From the NCBI GenBank assembly GCA_016219185.1, contig JACRBZ010000011.1, positions 18,292 to 82,291 on the forward strand: DNA of 64,000 nt, read 5' to 3'. Positions 43,104 through 51,800 of this stretch are shown here, one piece after another. Every line of letters begins with the position of its first letter. Positions within the stretch are counted from its first letter, which is position 1. A program made the translations under genes and the position numbers. The notes beneath the pieces are model-generated. The model was not told the origin of the DNA and searched no databases. It saw nothing but the letters and a program-made list of their open reading frames with translations. This stretch comes from Deltaproteobacteria bacterium. Lineage in GTDB: Bacteria > Desulfobacterota > Desulfobacteria > Desulfobacterales > Desulfatirhabdiaceae.

Positions 43104-44087
43104 CTATCGACTCGCATCTTCGCGCTTGATCCACCAAGATGTGTAGCGCCCGCCATAAAGATGATCAAGGAGGAAGAGCTGCGGATCCGTACCCTCTCGT
43201 ATTTGCCGGCCCTGCATCTGAATTTTCCCTCCCTGTACGGTGAAGGAGTAGGTACCGTGGGGCTTGCCGTCGATGCTAACGGACACACGGTAAAGACCGT
43301 CCGTGCTCAATACTTCTTCAGCCTTGAAAAAGCTGTTTTGATCTCCGCCCATCGGTTTGAACAAGAGATCGGCTTGCTGCCATTGTGGCGTTAAGCGCAA
43401 TGTGCCCGCATCCGTTGCGATGACGCGATTATCTTGCATGCGTACGATTTTTGCTTCGTAGGGCGCGGCTCGTTTACTTTCATGGCCGGCCTTTTCGCGC
43501 ACCCAAGTCGTGAAGCGCAGCGCCGATTTCGGATCATTACGCTGATAGAAAACGTTGCCGTAGTCGTTCCACGACCCACCTATGAAGTAACGCGTACCCG
43601 CCGACTGGTAGGGGTCGTCGGCAGGTTGCGTATCGATACTGAACGGAAAGCGATAAAATGGTTTATCCTCAAGCTGAAATTCGATCACGTAGTCGCCCGC
43701 AGTGAGCGGCCGAATCGACGCCTCGCCGCCGAGCACTTTGTAGTGACTCAATTCCCAAAGCCCCGCGATGTTCTCGCCGTACCAAATATAGGTGTTGAGT
43801 ACCTGCCCATCCGCCCGTCTCACGACACTGGCGAATTTGCCGCCCTCGTCCGGGCTGTACACATAGTTCGAATTATCCGCATGAACTGGTTGCGGCAAGC
43901 AAACGGCGTACAACTTGTTAACGACCAACCGACCGTCAAAGTAATCTACGCTAACCGCGCCCAAGAGACTCCAATAGCTAATACCTGGCGTACACGGCAC
44001 CTGCGTCTGCTCCCCCAGCGCGACGCCACTGCCGGCGCAAAACAGCAACGCGCATAAGAGCAATTTAAGTTTACTTGTCTTCATCAT
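43104..44087 (-). CDS. secreted hypothetical protein between direct repeats
   Basis: 327 residues with a Sec signal (KLLLCALLFCAGSGVALG). The body is beta-rich with many Tyr and Trp (RYFIGGSWNDYGNVFY, GRYTSWWIKRED) and reads like two or three tandem Ig- or jelly-roll-type domains; I recognise no family. It is enclosed by ~150-bp direct repeats at 42831 and 44127, suggesting it was acquired as a unit. Function unknown. Confidence 0.65.
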   Translation of the reverse strand: MMKTSKLKLLLCALLFCAGSGVALGEQTQVPCTPGISYWSLLGAVSVDYFDGRLVVNKLYAVCLPQPVHADNSNYVYSPDEGGKFASVVRRADGQVLNTYIWYGENIAGLWELSHYKVLGGEASIRPLTAGDYVIEFQLEDKPFYRFPFSIDTQPADDPYQSAGTRYFIGGSWNDYGNVFYQRNDPKSALRFTTWVREKAGHESKRAAPYEAKIVRMQDNRVIATDAGTLRLTPQWQQADLLFKPMGGDQNSFFKAEEVLSTDGLYRVSVSIDGKPHGTYSFTVQGGKIQMQGRQIREGTDPQLFLLDHLYGGRYTSWWIKREDASR

Positions 44088-44126
44088 TACGCCTCCACTG
44101 TTTTCGCATCATCTATCATGGCCAAC

Positions 44127-44283
44127 ATGAACATCTGCGGCTTGCCCGCAGGATGCTTTTGTTGGGGCATTATCTTTTTAATGCATATTTTCTGGGTCAA
44201 AAGTGCTGATTTAAGACCTTTTCAAGCAACGATTTATACTTTTTATCTTTATGTTCTCGATGGCTGTGGCGGTCCGACTCAGA
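44127..44283. repeat. ~150-bp direct repeat, copy 2
   Basis: Second copy of the 42831 repeat with small indels in the middle. It lies 40 bases upstream of the start of the secreted-protein gene, so it may contain that gene's promoter. The remaining 44284-44492 has no supported gene; the block CAGCCAATCAG near 44474 (minus) echoes the attC-like site at 45075. Confidence 0.65.
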
Positions 44284-44492
44284 TCCGCCGATCCGAACCC
44301 AATGTCACCGGGTACCAACAGTTTCGTCAATCCGGTACACTGACCTGTTGGACAAAGGTTTCATAATTAATTCTATCTGTTTGAAGGAAATCGTTCGCTC
44401 GTGCATCTTTCCGTCATAATATGATGCCCGTAACGATGCAATTATATCGATACAGGAAGACCGTGCACCTGTCTGATTGGCTGTTACTACAG

Positions 44493-45059
44493 TCAATAGA
44501 TCAAATTCGCCCCAAAATCCGGGACCGCCCCTGAATCGATCTCAGATTTCCACTTTTTAATGTCAACAAGATGCGTTTCCCAAAAAATTACGCAGAGGTC
44601 CAGATACTGAATTACAACTTCTTTATACCCTTGCTCTAAAAGGTCCTTTGCCAGAGATAAATTGGGTCCGAAGGAGTCAAGTTGAGGTGAGCCAGGTGTT
44701 TTGCCGGCAGCTAAAAGAAAAGCTTTGGCATCATCGACTTTCCCTTCATGTAGTGCCACTCTGCCAAGAACCATGTTACCGTCATGGATTGCGTTGCCAT
44801 AGTTCCAGTTGCTTTTAAACTGGGGCGCCAATGATAGAAGTTCCGACGCATATTTTTTTGCTTTTTCAAATGCTCCCATTTCGAAACTGGCTTTAGCAAC
44901 TTCGTCAAGGTTATAAAATCGATCCAGGTCTGACCTGGGACCGACAAGTTGACTCTCTGCTTTCTGTAGTCTTTCCTGAAATGACTTTGCTCCAACGAAC
45001 GCAGAAAAGGTGAACATCATCATTAAGAGTAAAAAAATGTTCAAAGCCATCAATTTCAT
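44493..45059 (-). CDS. exported TPR-like hypothetical protein
   Basis: 188 residues from ATG 45059 (MKLMALNIFLLLMMMFTFSAFVG, a Sec signal). The mature part is helical with TPR-like pairs (VAKASFEMGAFEKAKKYASE and VALHEGKVDDAKAFLLAAGK). It ends WKSEIDSGAVPDFGANLIY, a tail I associate with a recurrent family of unknown function carried on cassettes. Its start lies 22 bases from the GTTAGCC end of an attC-like site, as in integron cassettes. Confidence 0.65.
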   Translation of the reverse strand: MKLMALNIFLLLMMMFTFSAFVGAKSFQERLQKAESQLVGPRSDLDRFYNLDEVAKASFEMGAFEKAKKYASELLSLAPQFKSNWNYGNAIHDGNMVLGRVALHEGKVDDAKAFLLAAGKTPGSPQLDSFGPNLSLAKDLLEQGYKEVVIQYLDLCVIFWETHLVDIKKWKSEIDSGAVPDFGANLIY

Positions 45060-45074
45060 AATGTCCTCTACTAC

Positions 45075-45143
45075 GGCTAACTGGGCTTCGCTTGACATGC
45101 CAGGCGGGTTTATGCCCGGTCATGGCCCGAGCGCTGGTTGGCT
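45075..45143 (-). repeat. attC-like recombination site (candidate 1)
   Basis: Ends GGCTAAC (45075-45081) and GTTGGCT (45137-45143) pair with each other including G-U pairs, and the interior can fold (GGGC/GCCC, GGC/GCC around 45102-45117). Length 69 bases. It lies between two same-strand single genes. The boxes deviate slightly from RYYYAAC/GTTRRRY. Confidence 0.4.
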
Positions 45144-45147
45144 GTCA

Positions 45148-45558
45148 CTACCGCCAAATATAACGTACAAGCGCCATAGACAAAGCAAAGAGGTAGCCAT
45201 ACATAAAAGTATCGAGTCTTATTGGTTCATCACTACGTCGTTCCCTAAATCGTCCTATTGAGGCCATCACAAATCCGCATGCTATGGGAGTGATCAGCAG
45301 GTTTGCCAAACGCAGACTTTTTGGAACAACGATCATTTTCGGTAATAGAAGACTCAATCCACCGGCAATGGCTCCGTAAATGAGGTAGCCTATTGCAGCC
45401 ATAAACGGACTTGCCGGTTTCGGCCGCCTGAATGGTTCAGCGAGACTTCTTACTCCTAACTCTGCCAGCAGCTCGAAAGCTACTTGAGCAAAAATTTCAA
45501 AAATGAATTGAAGTAAATAGCCAAAGAAGCTGAAGATTATTTCGAATAGGATTTCCAC
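45148..45558 (-). CDS. small membrane protein
   Basis: 136 residues. An amphipathic N-terminus rich in Phe (FEIIFSFFGYLLQFIFEIFA), a loop with basic residues (AEPFRRPKPASP), then three hydrophobic segments (IGYLIYGAIAGGLSLLLP, LLITPIACGFVMAS, FMYGYLFALSMALVRYI). It resembles small inner-membrane proteins frequently found in integron cassettes. No function can be assigned. Confidence 0.6.
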   Translation of the reverse strand: MEILFEIIFSFFGYLLQFIFEIFAQVAFELLAELGVRSLAEPFRRPKPASPFMAAIGYLIYGAIAGGLSLLLPKMIVVPKSLRLANLLITPIACGFVMASIGRFRERRSDEPIRLDTFMYGYLFALSMALVRYIWR

Positions 45559-45764
45559 TTTTGATTGATTCCGCCGGTTTCAGTTTTTTATCACAGATTA
45601 CTTTGCCCCATTTAGATAGTTTTTCGGTGTTCCTCATTTGCAGATACTCGTTCCATTTCGGCTGGAGAAATGGCAAATAAAGCGAGATTCACTACAAGGG
45701 CTGATGAGGTAGTAGCACACCCCTTCCGGTTTGGAGTTCCCGCGTGTTGTGCAAAAAGCCATTT

Positions 45765-46124
45765 TCATTTTGGCACATTATTGGTTTTAACAAATTCAAA
45801 AGTGATATAAATATCCTTGTCTTGCGGTTCATTAATAATTTGAGATCCATCTCCAAATTCTATTCTGGTAACACAGCCCCTTTTTAGCCTTAGAATATCA
45901 TCTTCACCAACAATGGTACCAATTTCAATTTTCCGATATTTGTTGATTTCCTTTTTCTTTATTTCGGCATCACCTTGAAGCCAGCATACTTTCCCTTCTG
46001 ACGGAATTTCAACAACTTCCATGCGTAATATTGGATGTACAACGGACGCTCTTCTGTGTGTCCCATCTTCAGAGCAGGCTGATGTCAAAAATAACAACGC
46101 CAATATTAAGACAAATATTCTCAT
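45765..46124 (-). CDS. FecR-like lipoprotein
   Basis: 119 residues from ATG 46124 (MRIFVLILALLFLTSAC, lipoprotein signal). The body carries a FecR-type segment, VGEDDILRLKRGCVTRIEFGDGS, a short beta domain seen in envelope proteins. The start lies 15 bases after the GTTGTAC box of the attC-like site at 46133 on the minus strand. The 206 bases downstream contain no gene. Confidence 0.6.
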   Translation of the reverse strand: MRIFVLILALLFLTSACSEDGTHRRASVVHPILRMEVVEIPSEGKVCWLQGDAEIKKKEINKYRKIEIGTIVGEDDILRLKRGCVTRIEFGDGSQIINEPQDKDIYITFEFVKTNNVPK

Positions 46125-46132
46125 ATGCGGAG

Positions 46133-46192
46133 GTACAACGCAAAAATCAGCCGCGAGTGGAACGAGTCGGCTGCATTCTCTCATTGTTTGAC
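46133..46192 (-). repeat. attC-like recombination site (candidate 2)
   Basis: Outer boxes GTACAAC (46133-46139) and GTTTGAC (46186-46192), inner pairing arms CAGCCG (46148-46153) and CGGCTG (46168-46173). Length 60 bases, lying between the lipoprotein start and the previous gene's stop. The same CAGCCG inner arm occurs in candidate 3. Confidence 0.4.
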
Positions 46193-46223
46193 GGTTCATG
46201 TCCATGGCTGAACCCTACGACTC

Positions 46224-46907
46224 CTAAAATCCACCCGGACATAGGGCCGCAACAAAATTGATGTGGCAGTCATAACCCTTCTCATGTATCGCCTTGCGCC
46301 AGTGACGGTACGACCCCGCTGTCACAGAATGTCGTACAGGCTCGAACGAACTGCCTCTCCAACTGTATTGAGTGATTTCATAATGATGCGGAGACACATG
46401 AAACTCATCGTTGCCCCAGATAAAATTGACTCGTAAGACTCCAAGTTTTCTTTGCTTTCCGAACCAACCCAAACATATCGCACCTTCGTCAGGAAGCCTG
46501 TTGGTTCGCAAGTGCTCAGGAAAAAGATCTCTAATCTTGCCATCGACAAAGGCGAGAATTGTGGTTTCGTGGCGAGAGTCTGAGACTCCCAGATCAACAG
46601 CAGAAGCAACTATGAAGGGCTCGCGAATGCCTGGAAGGCGTAAAACAGTAACATTCAGTTCAGTTGGGGTTCCTTCCCGGCCAGGAAACTCGACTCGTGA
46701 GATTTCTGTGCCGGTGGCGGCCTGAACCAGGACCAGAACTGGCATCTTGCGTTCAGGCACATCGAATGGTTGACGCCCGTTCACGGTGTGGATAATAATG
46801 GTGCCAAGTTGGCTGGTGGTGATAGTGGCTTCCTGCTCTTGTCCAGAAGAGTCTATTGACAAGAGAGAGAGTAGTACGATTGCGAATAGAATTGCAGCTA
46901 ACTTCAC
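46224..46907 (-). CDS. exported hypothetical protein
   Basis: 227 residues if translation starts at the GTG at 46907 (VKLAAILFAIVLLSLLS, a Sec signal) with AAAAGG upstream; the longer frame to 46937 would begin inside the attC-like site. Mature protein is beta-rich with one Cys-containing segment near the end (GYDCHINFVAALCPGGF). No family recognised. The cassette-like 5' end, GTTGGGC followed 25 bases later by the start codon, supports integron-type carriage. Confidence 0.6.
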   Translation of the reverse strand: MKLAAILFAIVLLSLLSIDSSGQEQEATITTSQLGTIIIHTVNGRQPFDVPERKMPVLVLVQAATGTEISRVEFPGREGTPTELNVTVLRLPGIREPFIVASAVDLGVSDSRHETTILAFVDGKIRDLFPEHLRTNRLPDEGAICLGWFGKQRKLGVLRVNFIWGNDEFHVSPHHYEITQYSWRGSSFEPVRHSVTAGSYRHWRKAIHEKGYDCHINFVAALCPGGF

Positions 46908-46931
46908 GAATTCACCTTTTCTGTCTTGATA

Positions 46932-46991
46932 GCCCAACTGATTAATCAGCCGCCCGGCTTTTTGAGTCGACTGAATTTGGATGTTATAAGC
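46932..46991 (-). repeat. attC-like recombination site (candidate 3)
   Basis: Plus-strand boxes GCCCAAC (46932-46938) and GTTATAAGC (46983-46991). On the minus strand the site ends in GTTGGGC, a perfect GTTRRRY core. The other box, GCTTATAAC, is the exact complement of GTTATAAGC found at the 5' end of the same gene's unit (47489-47497), as expected for a cassette that once circularised. Confidence 0.5.
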
Positions 46992-46994
46992 AGT

Positions 46995-47474
46995 TCAAGG
47001 TAGCTCCCCAAGGTATGGAAATGCACACCATGCTAAAAGGAGAAACATAAATAAATTGGCTGAATACTGGATTGGCTTGGAATTCGCTTTTACACCTTTG
47101 TATGCTACTGTGAGAAGGATTAAAAAACCGATACCATTCTCAGCAGCCACTAATTGTGTATGAAGTTCCCCTTGATACTTAAGACCATACTCCCAGGCAA
47201 CCCAAAAATATATGAAACTTAATATAGATAAAAGAACAGCGGATATTAAAGTTATTTTTCCGAAACCATTTTTCCTGCTTAGAAACCAATACTCAGCCAG
47301 ATATATCAATGGGAGAACCGCAATTATCCCGTATGATATTATCCATGCTAATATTAGCAAGTAGAAGGGCGTTGGGACAAGAGGATTCATGATGCTAACT
47401 GTGAATAGCAATGAGGATACGACTGCAATTGCAATCGCTCCAAAAAGCATCCATTTTTTATCTATTGAAGTCAT
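46995..47474 (-). CDS. four-to-five-helix membrane protein
   Basis: 159 residues with hydrophobic segments at about 8-30, 35-58, 75-95, 110-128 and 135-155. No family recognised. The unit is bounded by GTTATAAGC before the start (47497-47489, 15 bases before ATG) and GCTTATAAC after the stop (46991-46983), the architecture of an integron gene cassette. AGAGGAATAT precedes the ATG. Confidence 0.6.
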   Translation of the reverse strand: MTSIDKKWMLFGAIAIAVVSSLLFTVSIMNPLVPTPFYLLILAWIISYGIIAVLPLIYLAEYWFLSRKNGFGKITLISAVLLSILSFIYFWVAWEYGLKYQGELHTQLVAAENGIGFLILLTVAYKGVKANSKPIQYSANLFMFLLLAWCAFPYLGELP

Positions 47475-48108
47475 ATTCCTCTTTTATCGCTTATAACCGA
47501 CGAATGCTGTGGCCCGGCCGGACTGGCATGGAGTTTCCGTGTCACAGGCTCTATATGCACCACGGATTGTCGGGTCCACTGGAATGACAGGTTGGTAAAA
47601 GGTGACAGATCTATTTTTCAGATTTCCTCGGACTTCCTTGCCTTATCCCGAATCGACTATTAGGTGGATTGTTCATCATTCACTACACGTAAATCTTGCA
47701 GCACAGCTTCTCTTTTCGCTCCCACAGATTGTCTATAAATACTGACAATATTCATCTGATGATAATACTATTCCCAACTATAAAATTAAATCTGTCCCCA
47801 TTTTCCTGCATTTTCCGTCCCCATTTTCCGTCCGGTCCCAATCCGAACATGTTAATGTGTTACCATAGCCCGACCCCGAGCCGCCGAGCCGAAAAGGCAC
47901 ATGTAGACAGCCGCGAACGCTTACAGCGCAAATCGACATAACGAACAAATGGTTAAAAAGGAATGCTGGTGAACATTAACTATCCGGCTTCGGCCCGATA
48001 GATTACATGAACCAACCCAGTACGGACCCGCACGATAGATGGTGTGGGGGCTCTCCTGGCTACCCGATTATGCGATCATTGATTTGTGTTACAATTTGCA
48101 ATTTATCC
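47475..48108. other. 634-bp gap, no gene supported
   Basis: Apart from the box at 47489-47497 I see no conserved gene here. A plus-strand frame at 47696-47941 is Ser/Pro/Arg-rich with no ribosome site. The sequence has near-duplicate phrases such as CCCCATTTTCC at about 47798 and 47819. It may be eroded cassette material. Confidence 0.4.
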
Positions 48109-48738
48109 TTAAAAACTGGATAAAGATAGAAGACATTTCAATAGTTCCGTAGCGATCATACCTCCTGCCGCGCTTTCTAAGATTTTTTTAATGGAATTCA
48201 GGCTCTCTTTTATGATAATACCTTTGGGACGACTTGAATTTAATTGCGCGTCAACAGTTACCATATCTGATCTGATTTCAGATTTGTCTTCAGGCGAAAT
48301 TTCAAGTTCAGGCAATTTGTTTCTTAACAAATCTAAAAAAGTTTTTAAATCTTCTCCTCTTTTTATTATATTTTCTACAGATTGAGTGCTATTTATACTT
48401 CCTTGTTGAATCTGAGAGCCTTCCATATGTTCTACGTGAATGATATTCATTGCAGGTGGAAAGTATTCACTTGGTTTTTCAGGAGCTGAAAGTGCATTCT
48501 CAATTTCAACTACCCCCTCATGAGTAATAACAATAGCACCGCCGTATGCCATTACCTTTATCAAGCCTTCGCCATTTAAGTAATGATATATTTTATCACT
48601 TTCCTCTTCAGTGAAACCGAGTTCTTTCCCGATATCATCGTATTCCATAAAGATATTAGAACTATTACCACCACTTTTTTTATAGAGAAGATGGAGGAAT
48701 TCGAATCTTTTTTTTCGAAGTTCTTTAATTTCATTCAT
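48109..48738 (-). CDS. winged-helix protein with HMEGSQIQQG motif
   Basis: 209 residues. Residues 1-80 look like a winged helix that reads a two-state signal (YDDIGKELGFTEEESDKIYH, then YLNGEGLIKVMAYGGAIVIT). Residues 100-118 contain EHMEGSQIQQGSINSTQ, a short motif shared by diverse accessory proteins, several linked to phage defence or toxins. The C-terminal third is helical and ends hydrophobic (GGMIATELLKCLLSLSSF). AT-rich, so probably acquired. Function unknown; a defence role is speculation. Confidence 0.65.
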   Translation of the reverse strand: MNEIKELRKKRFEFLHLLYKKSGGNSSNIFMEYDDIGKELGFTEEESDKIYHYLNGEGLIKVMAYGGAIVITHEGVVEIENALSAPEKPSEYFPPAMNIIHVEHMEGSQIQQGSINSTQSVENIIKRGEDLKTFLDLLRNKLPELEISPEDKSEIRSDMVTVDAQLNSSRPKGIIIKESLNSIKKILESAAGGMIATELLKCLLSLSSF

Positions 48739-48809
48739 AAAAAAATGGTTCCTTTTTTTGACTTAACATTAGCAGAATGTCACTCAAGGTAGTGCTTCCA
48801 TTTACAAGA

Positions 48810-51800
48810 TCAATTCCCCGGAGCCACGCTGTCCAAGGAGAGTTTGGCGGACACCCCGGCCTCGCCGGCGAGCGGTTGAACATCGACAATATGCAGACGA
48901 TCCGCCGGGACAGCATCGGCATTCTGCAGTTCCGCCGTGATCGCCCGGGCACGGTTCCCGGCGAGCTGCGATAACGCCTCATCGGGGTTGGGATCGCTCT
49001 CCACCAAACGTGCAAACATCTCCCCCGCCAGAAGGTCCGATTGTTCCGGGCTCATCGCTCCCGGCACGATCTTGTAAAGTTTCATCGAGTTCCATAGCCT
49101 GGCAAGACCCTTGCGCTTCTTCTTGTTCGCGCCTGTTTCTTCCTGAGTGGCTCGTGGTTTGATCTCACCCTGCTTGACAGCGCGTTCGAGTTCATCCAGG
49201 GCCTTTGGACCGAATCGTTCCGTGAACAATTTTTCCAACGCGCCCTTGACCTTGGAATCACTAAAATCGATAGGTTCCAATTCCGCATCGGGATTCGGTT
49301 GAACGCCCATACGCACGATTACGGCGCGGCTCACGTTAATTTGTTTGAGTTCCAGACCGTCAATTTCCGGGCTGTATTGCCCCTGTACCGCCAGTTTCAG
49401 TTGGGGCCGATTCTGCAAAGCTTCGGCCACCTTCTTCAGCTTCTCTTTTTCCGGCGGAAGGAGTTCGGCTTTTCCAGGATCGAATTCCACGGCGTCGAAC
49501 TTCTCGGCGCCGCCTCCCAAGAATGATCCCAGGGCACGAAATGGCGCAGTCACTGCCTTGGTAATGACATTCATGAAGGCTTTCCAGAGGATGGGACCGA
49601 TGCTGAATTGGGGATCGTTGAGTTCGCCGCTGACAGGAAGCCCGAGATCGATGCGGCCGTTGGAATCCGCAAGCAGGGCAACAGCCAAATCCAGTGGTAG
49701 ATTGACCGCATCAGGGCTGTCCACCTTCTCCCCCAGCACCAGGTTATCCACAATGATCTTGTTGTCGCCCACCAGTTTGTTGGTTTGTATCTGATATTTG
49801 AGATCCAGGGACAGCTTTCCGGACTCTATCCGGCGGCCCGCGAACCTGCCGGAATAGGGGCTGATGTTGGCCATTTCCACATTGCGGAAGGTGACGGTGA
49901 TGTCGGTGGATTGCTTGAAATCGTTGACGTCCAAGGCTCCGGAGATCTTCACCGTGCCATATTGATCCACACTTCCGTCCAATTGAATCTCGGATAGAGC
50001 TTTTTTATCCGATGAAAGCCTGCCCACCGTGCCCTTCAAGGCATGAATCCGGGTCATGAATTTTGGCTTCAGACTCAGATCGGCAAATACCATGTTACCG
50101 TCTTCGATCTTAACCTTACCGATGCTAAAGGGAAACGAATCGCCACTTCCCGCTGGTTGCGCGGTGGATCGCGGCGAACTCTTGGAAGTTGCATCCTTGA
50201 GCTTCGGCTTGGGTGGCGTTTCCGCACCGCCGGCTCCGGACTGCTCCTTTACGATCTTCGTCAGGTTCAAGGTCCGATCCTCGGCAATGATCACTTCACC
50301 GACGGGCCTGGAAAGCCTGATTTCATCAATTTGAAGTCTGTTGGGCTCGATCGCCAGCTTGATCTTCGGGATCTTCATGGCACCCCAGCCAAGGTAGGTT
50401 TCCTTCGAACCCGGTTGGTTCAGGCTGAGCTTTTCGACCCCGAAGCTCCCCTCGTAGGACAGTTTGGAACCGCCGCCCGGTTGACCATAGCGAAAGACGC
50501 CATCGGTGGATATTGCGGCGGAATTGAGGGTGAGCGTGATAAAAGGATCGAGATAGGGTTGCAAGGTGGTAAGGTCCACTCCGGTCAGATTTACGTTCGC
50601 CTCAACCGATGGCGATACCGGATCGACTTTGCCGCGCAGTGCCACCTTGCCGCCTTGCTCCAATCCAAAACCCACTTCGAAATTCATGGGCGACTTGCCG
50701 TCAACCTCGGACAACCGCACGTTAAGGTCCCGAAGTTGGTTTAGCGGCTTCTCCGCGAGGACCGTCCGGTCCATCACCTCAGAGCGGAAATTGTCCAGTT
50801 CAAAACGCTTAAGGAGAAACTTCCAGGCAGATGGCTGGCTTGAATCCGGTTTTTGCCCTGCCTGTTCCGGAGCTGCAATTTTTCCGGCAAACAGTTGTTC
50901 CCAGTTGATTTTTCCATCCCGGTTACGCCCGACATCGATGTGACCATCGCTGAGGTTGATGCGTGCAATGGTGAGGGCCTTGGCCCCAAGATCGACCTCA
51001 CCCCCCTCGAGAACGAATCGTTGAGCCTCGAATAGCGCTTTGGGTGCCCCTTTGACGCCGAGATGCAGCCCTTTGAGTTCCGTGGCTATTTCCTTGATCG
51101 CGACTTGGAGTTTGGGGCCAGCCGCGATATTTGCTTTCAACCCGATTGAAATACCGGCAATACCACCCGCGACCGGCGATAACCGACTCAGGTCCTCCAG
51201 ACCCAAGGCCATATCTTTAACATCAATGGCACCGATATTAACCGTCCAGGGTGCTTCCCCGGCGGGATCGGGATGCGAAACGGCCGGGGGTTCCTTGCGG
51301 GCCTCGGCCTTTCCTTTGCGCGCCAGAATCTGCTCCCAGTTGACCTTTCCCTGCGGGTCCACGCCGATATCCATATGGCCCTGGCTCAATCCAATGCGCG
51401 CAACATTGAAGGTGTGTGCACCCAGATTCAGCTCCCCCCCTTCCAGAAACAATCGATGAGCCGCGAACAACGGTCTGGGCGCGGCCTTGATGCCGAAGTG
51501 CACCCCTTTGAATTCGGTGACAATGTCCTTGACCACAACCTGTGTCTGAACCCCGGCCTCCAGGGTTGCCTGAGAACGGATTGAAATATTGGAGATCCCG
51601 GCAGCCATCGGTAAGGTCCGGCTCAAGTCCTCCAGATCGCAGGCCATGTCCTTGATCTCGAAGGCTTCGAGGCTAACCGTCCAGGGCGGTCCTTCAGAGG
51701 GAGCGGGCTGGACGCCGGCTTCCGTTACCGCGGGCCCGGTTTCCTTGCCTTCCGCTGTGAGCTTACTACTCATGACCTTTTCCAGGTTGCTCTGGCCCGC

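Noticed and set aside
47696..47941. Plus-strand open frame as a gene
   Set aside because: No ribosome-binding site, biased Ser/Pro/Arg composition and no family resemblance.
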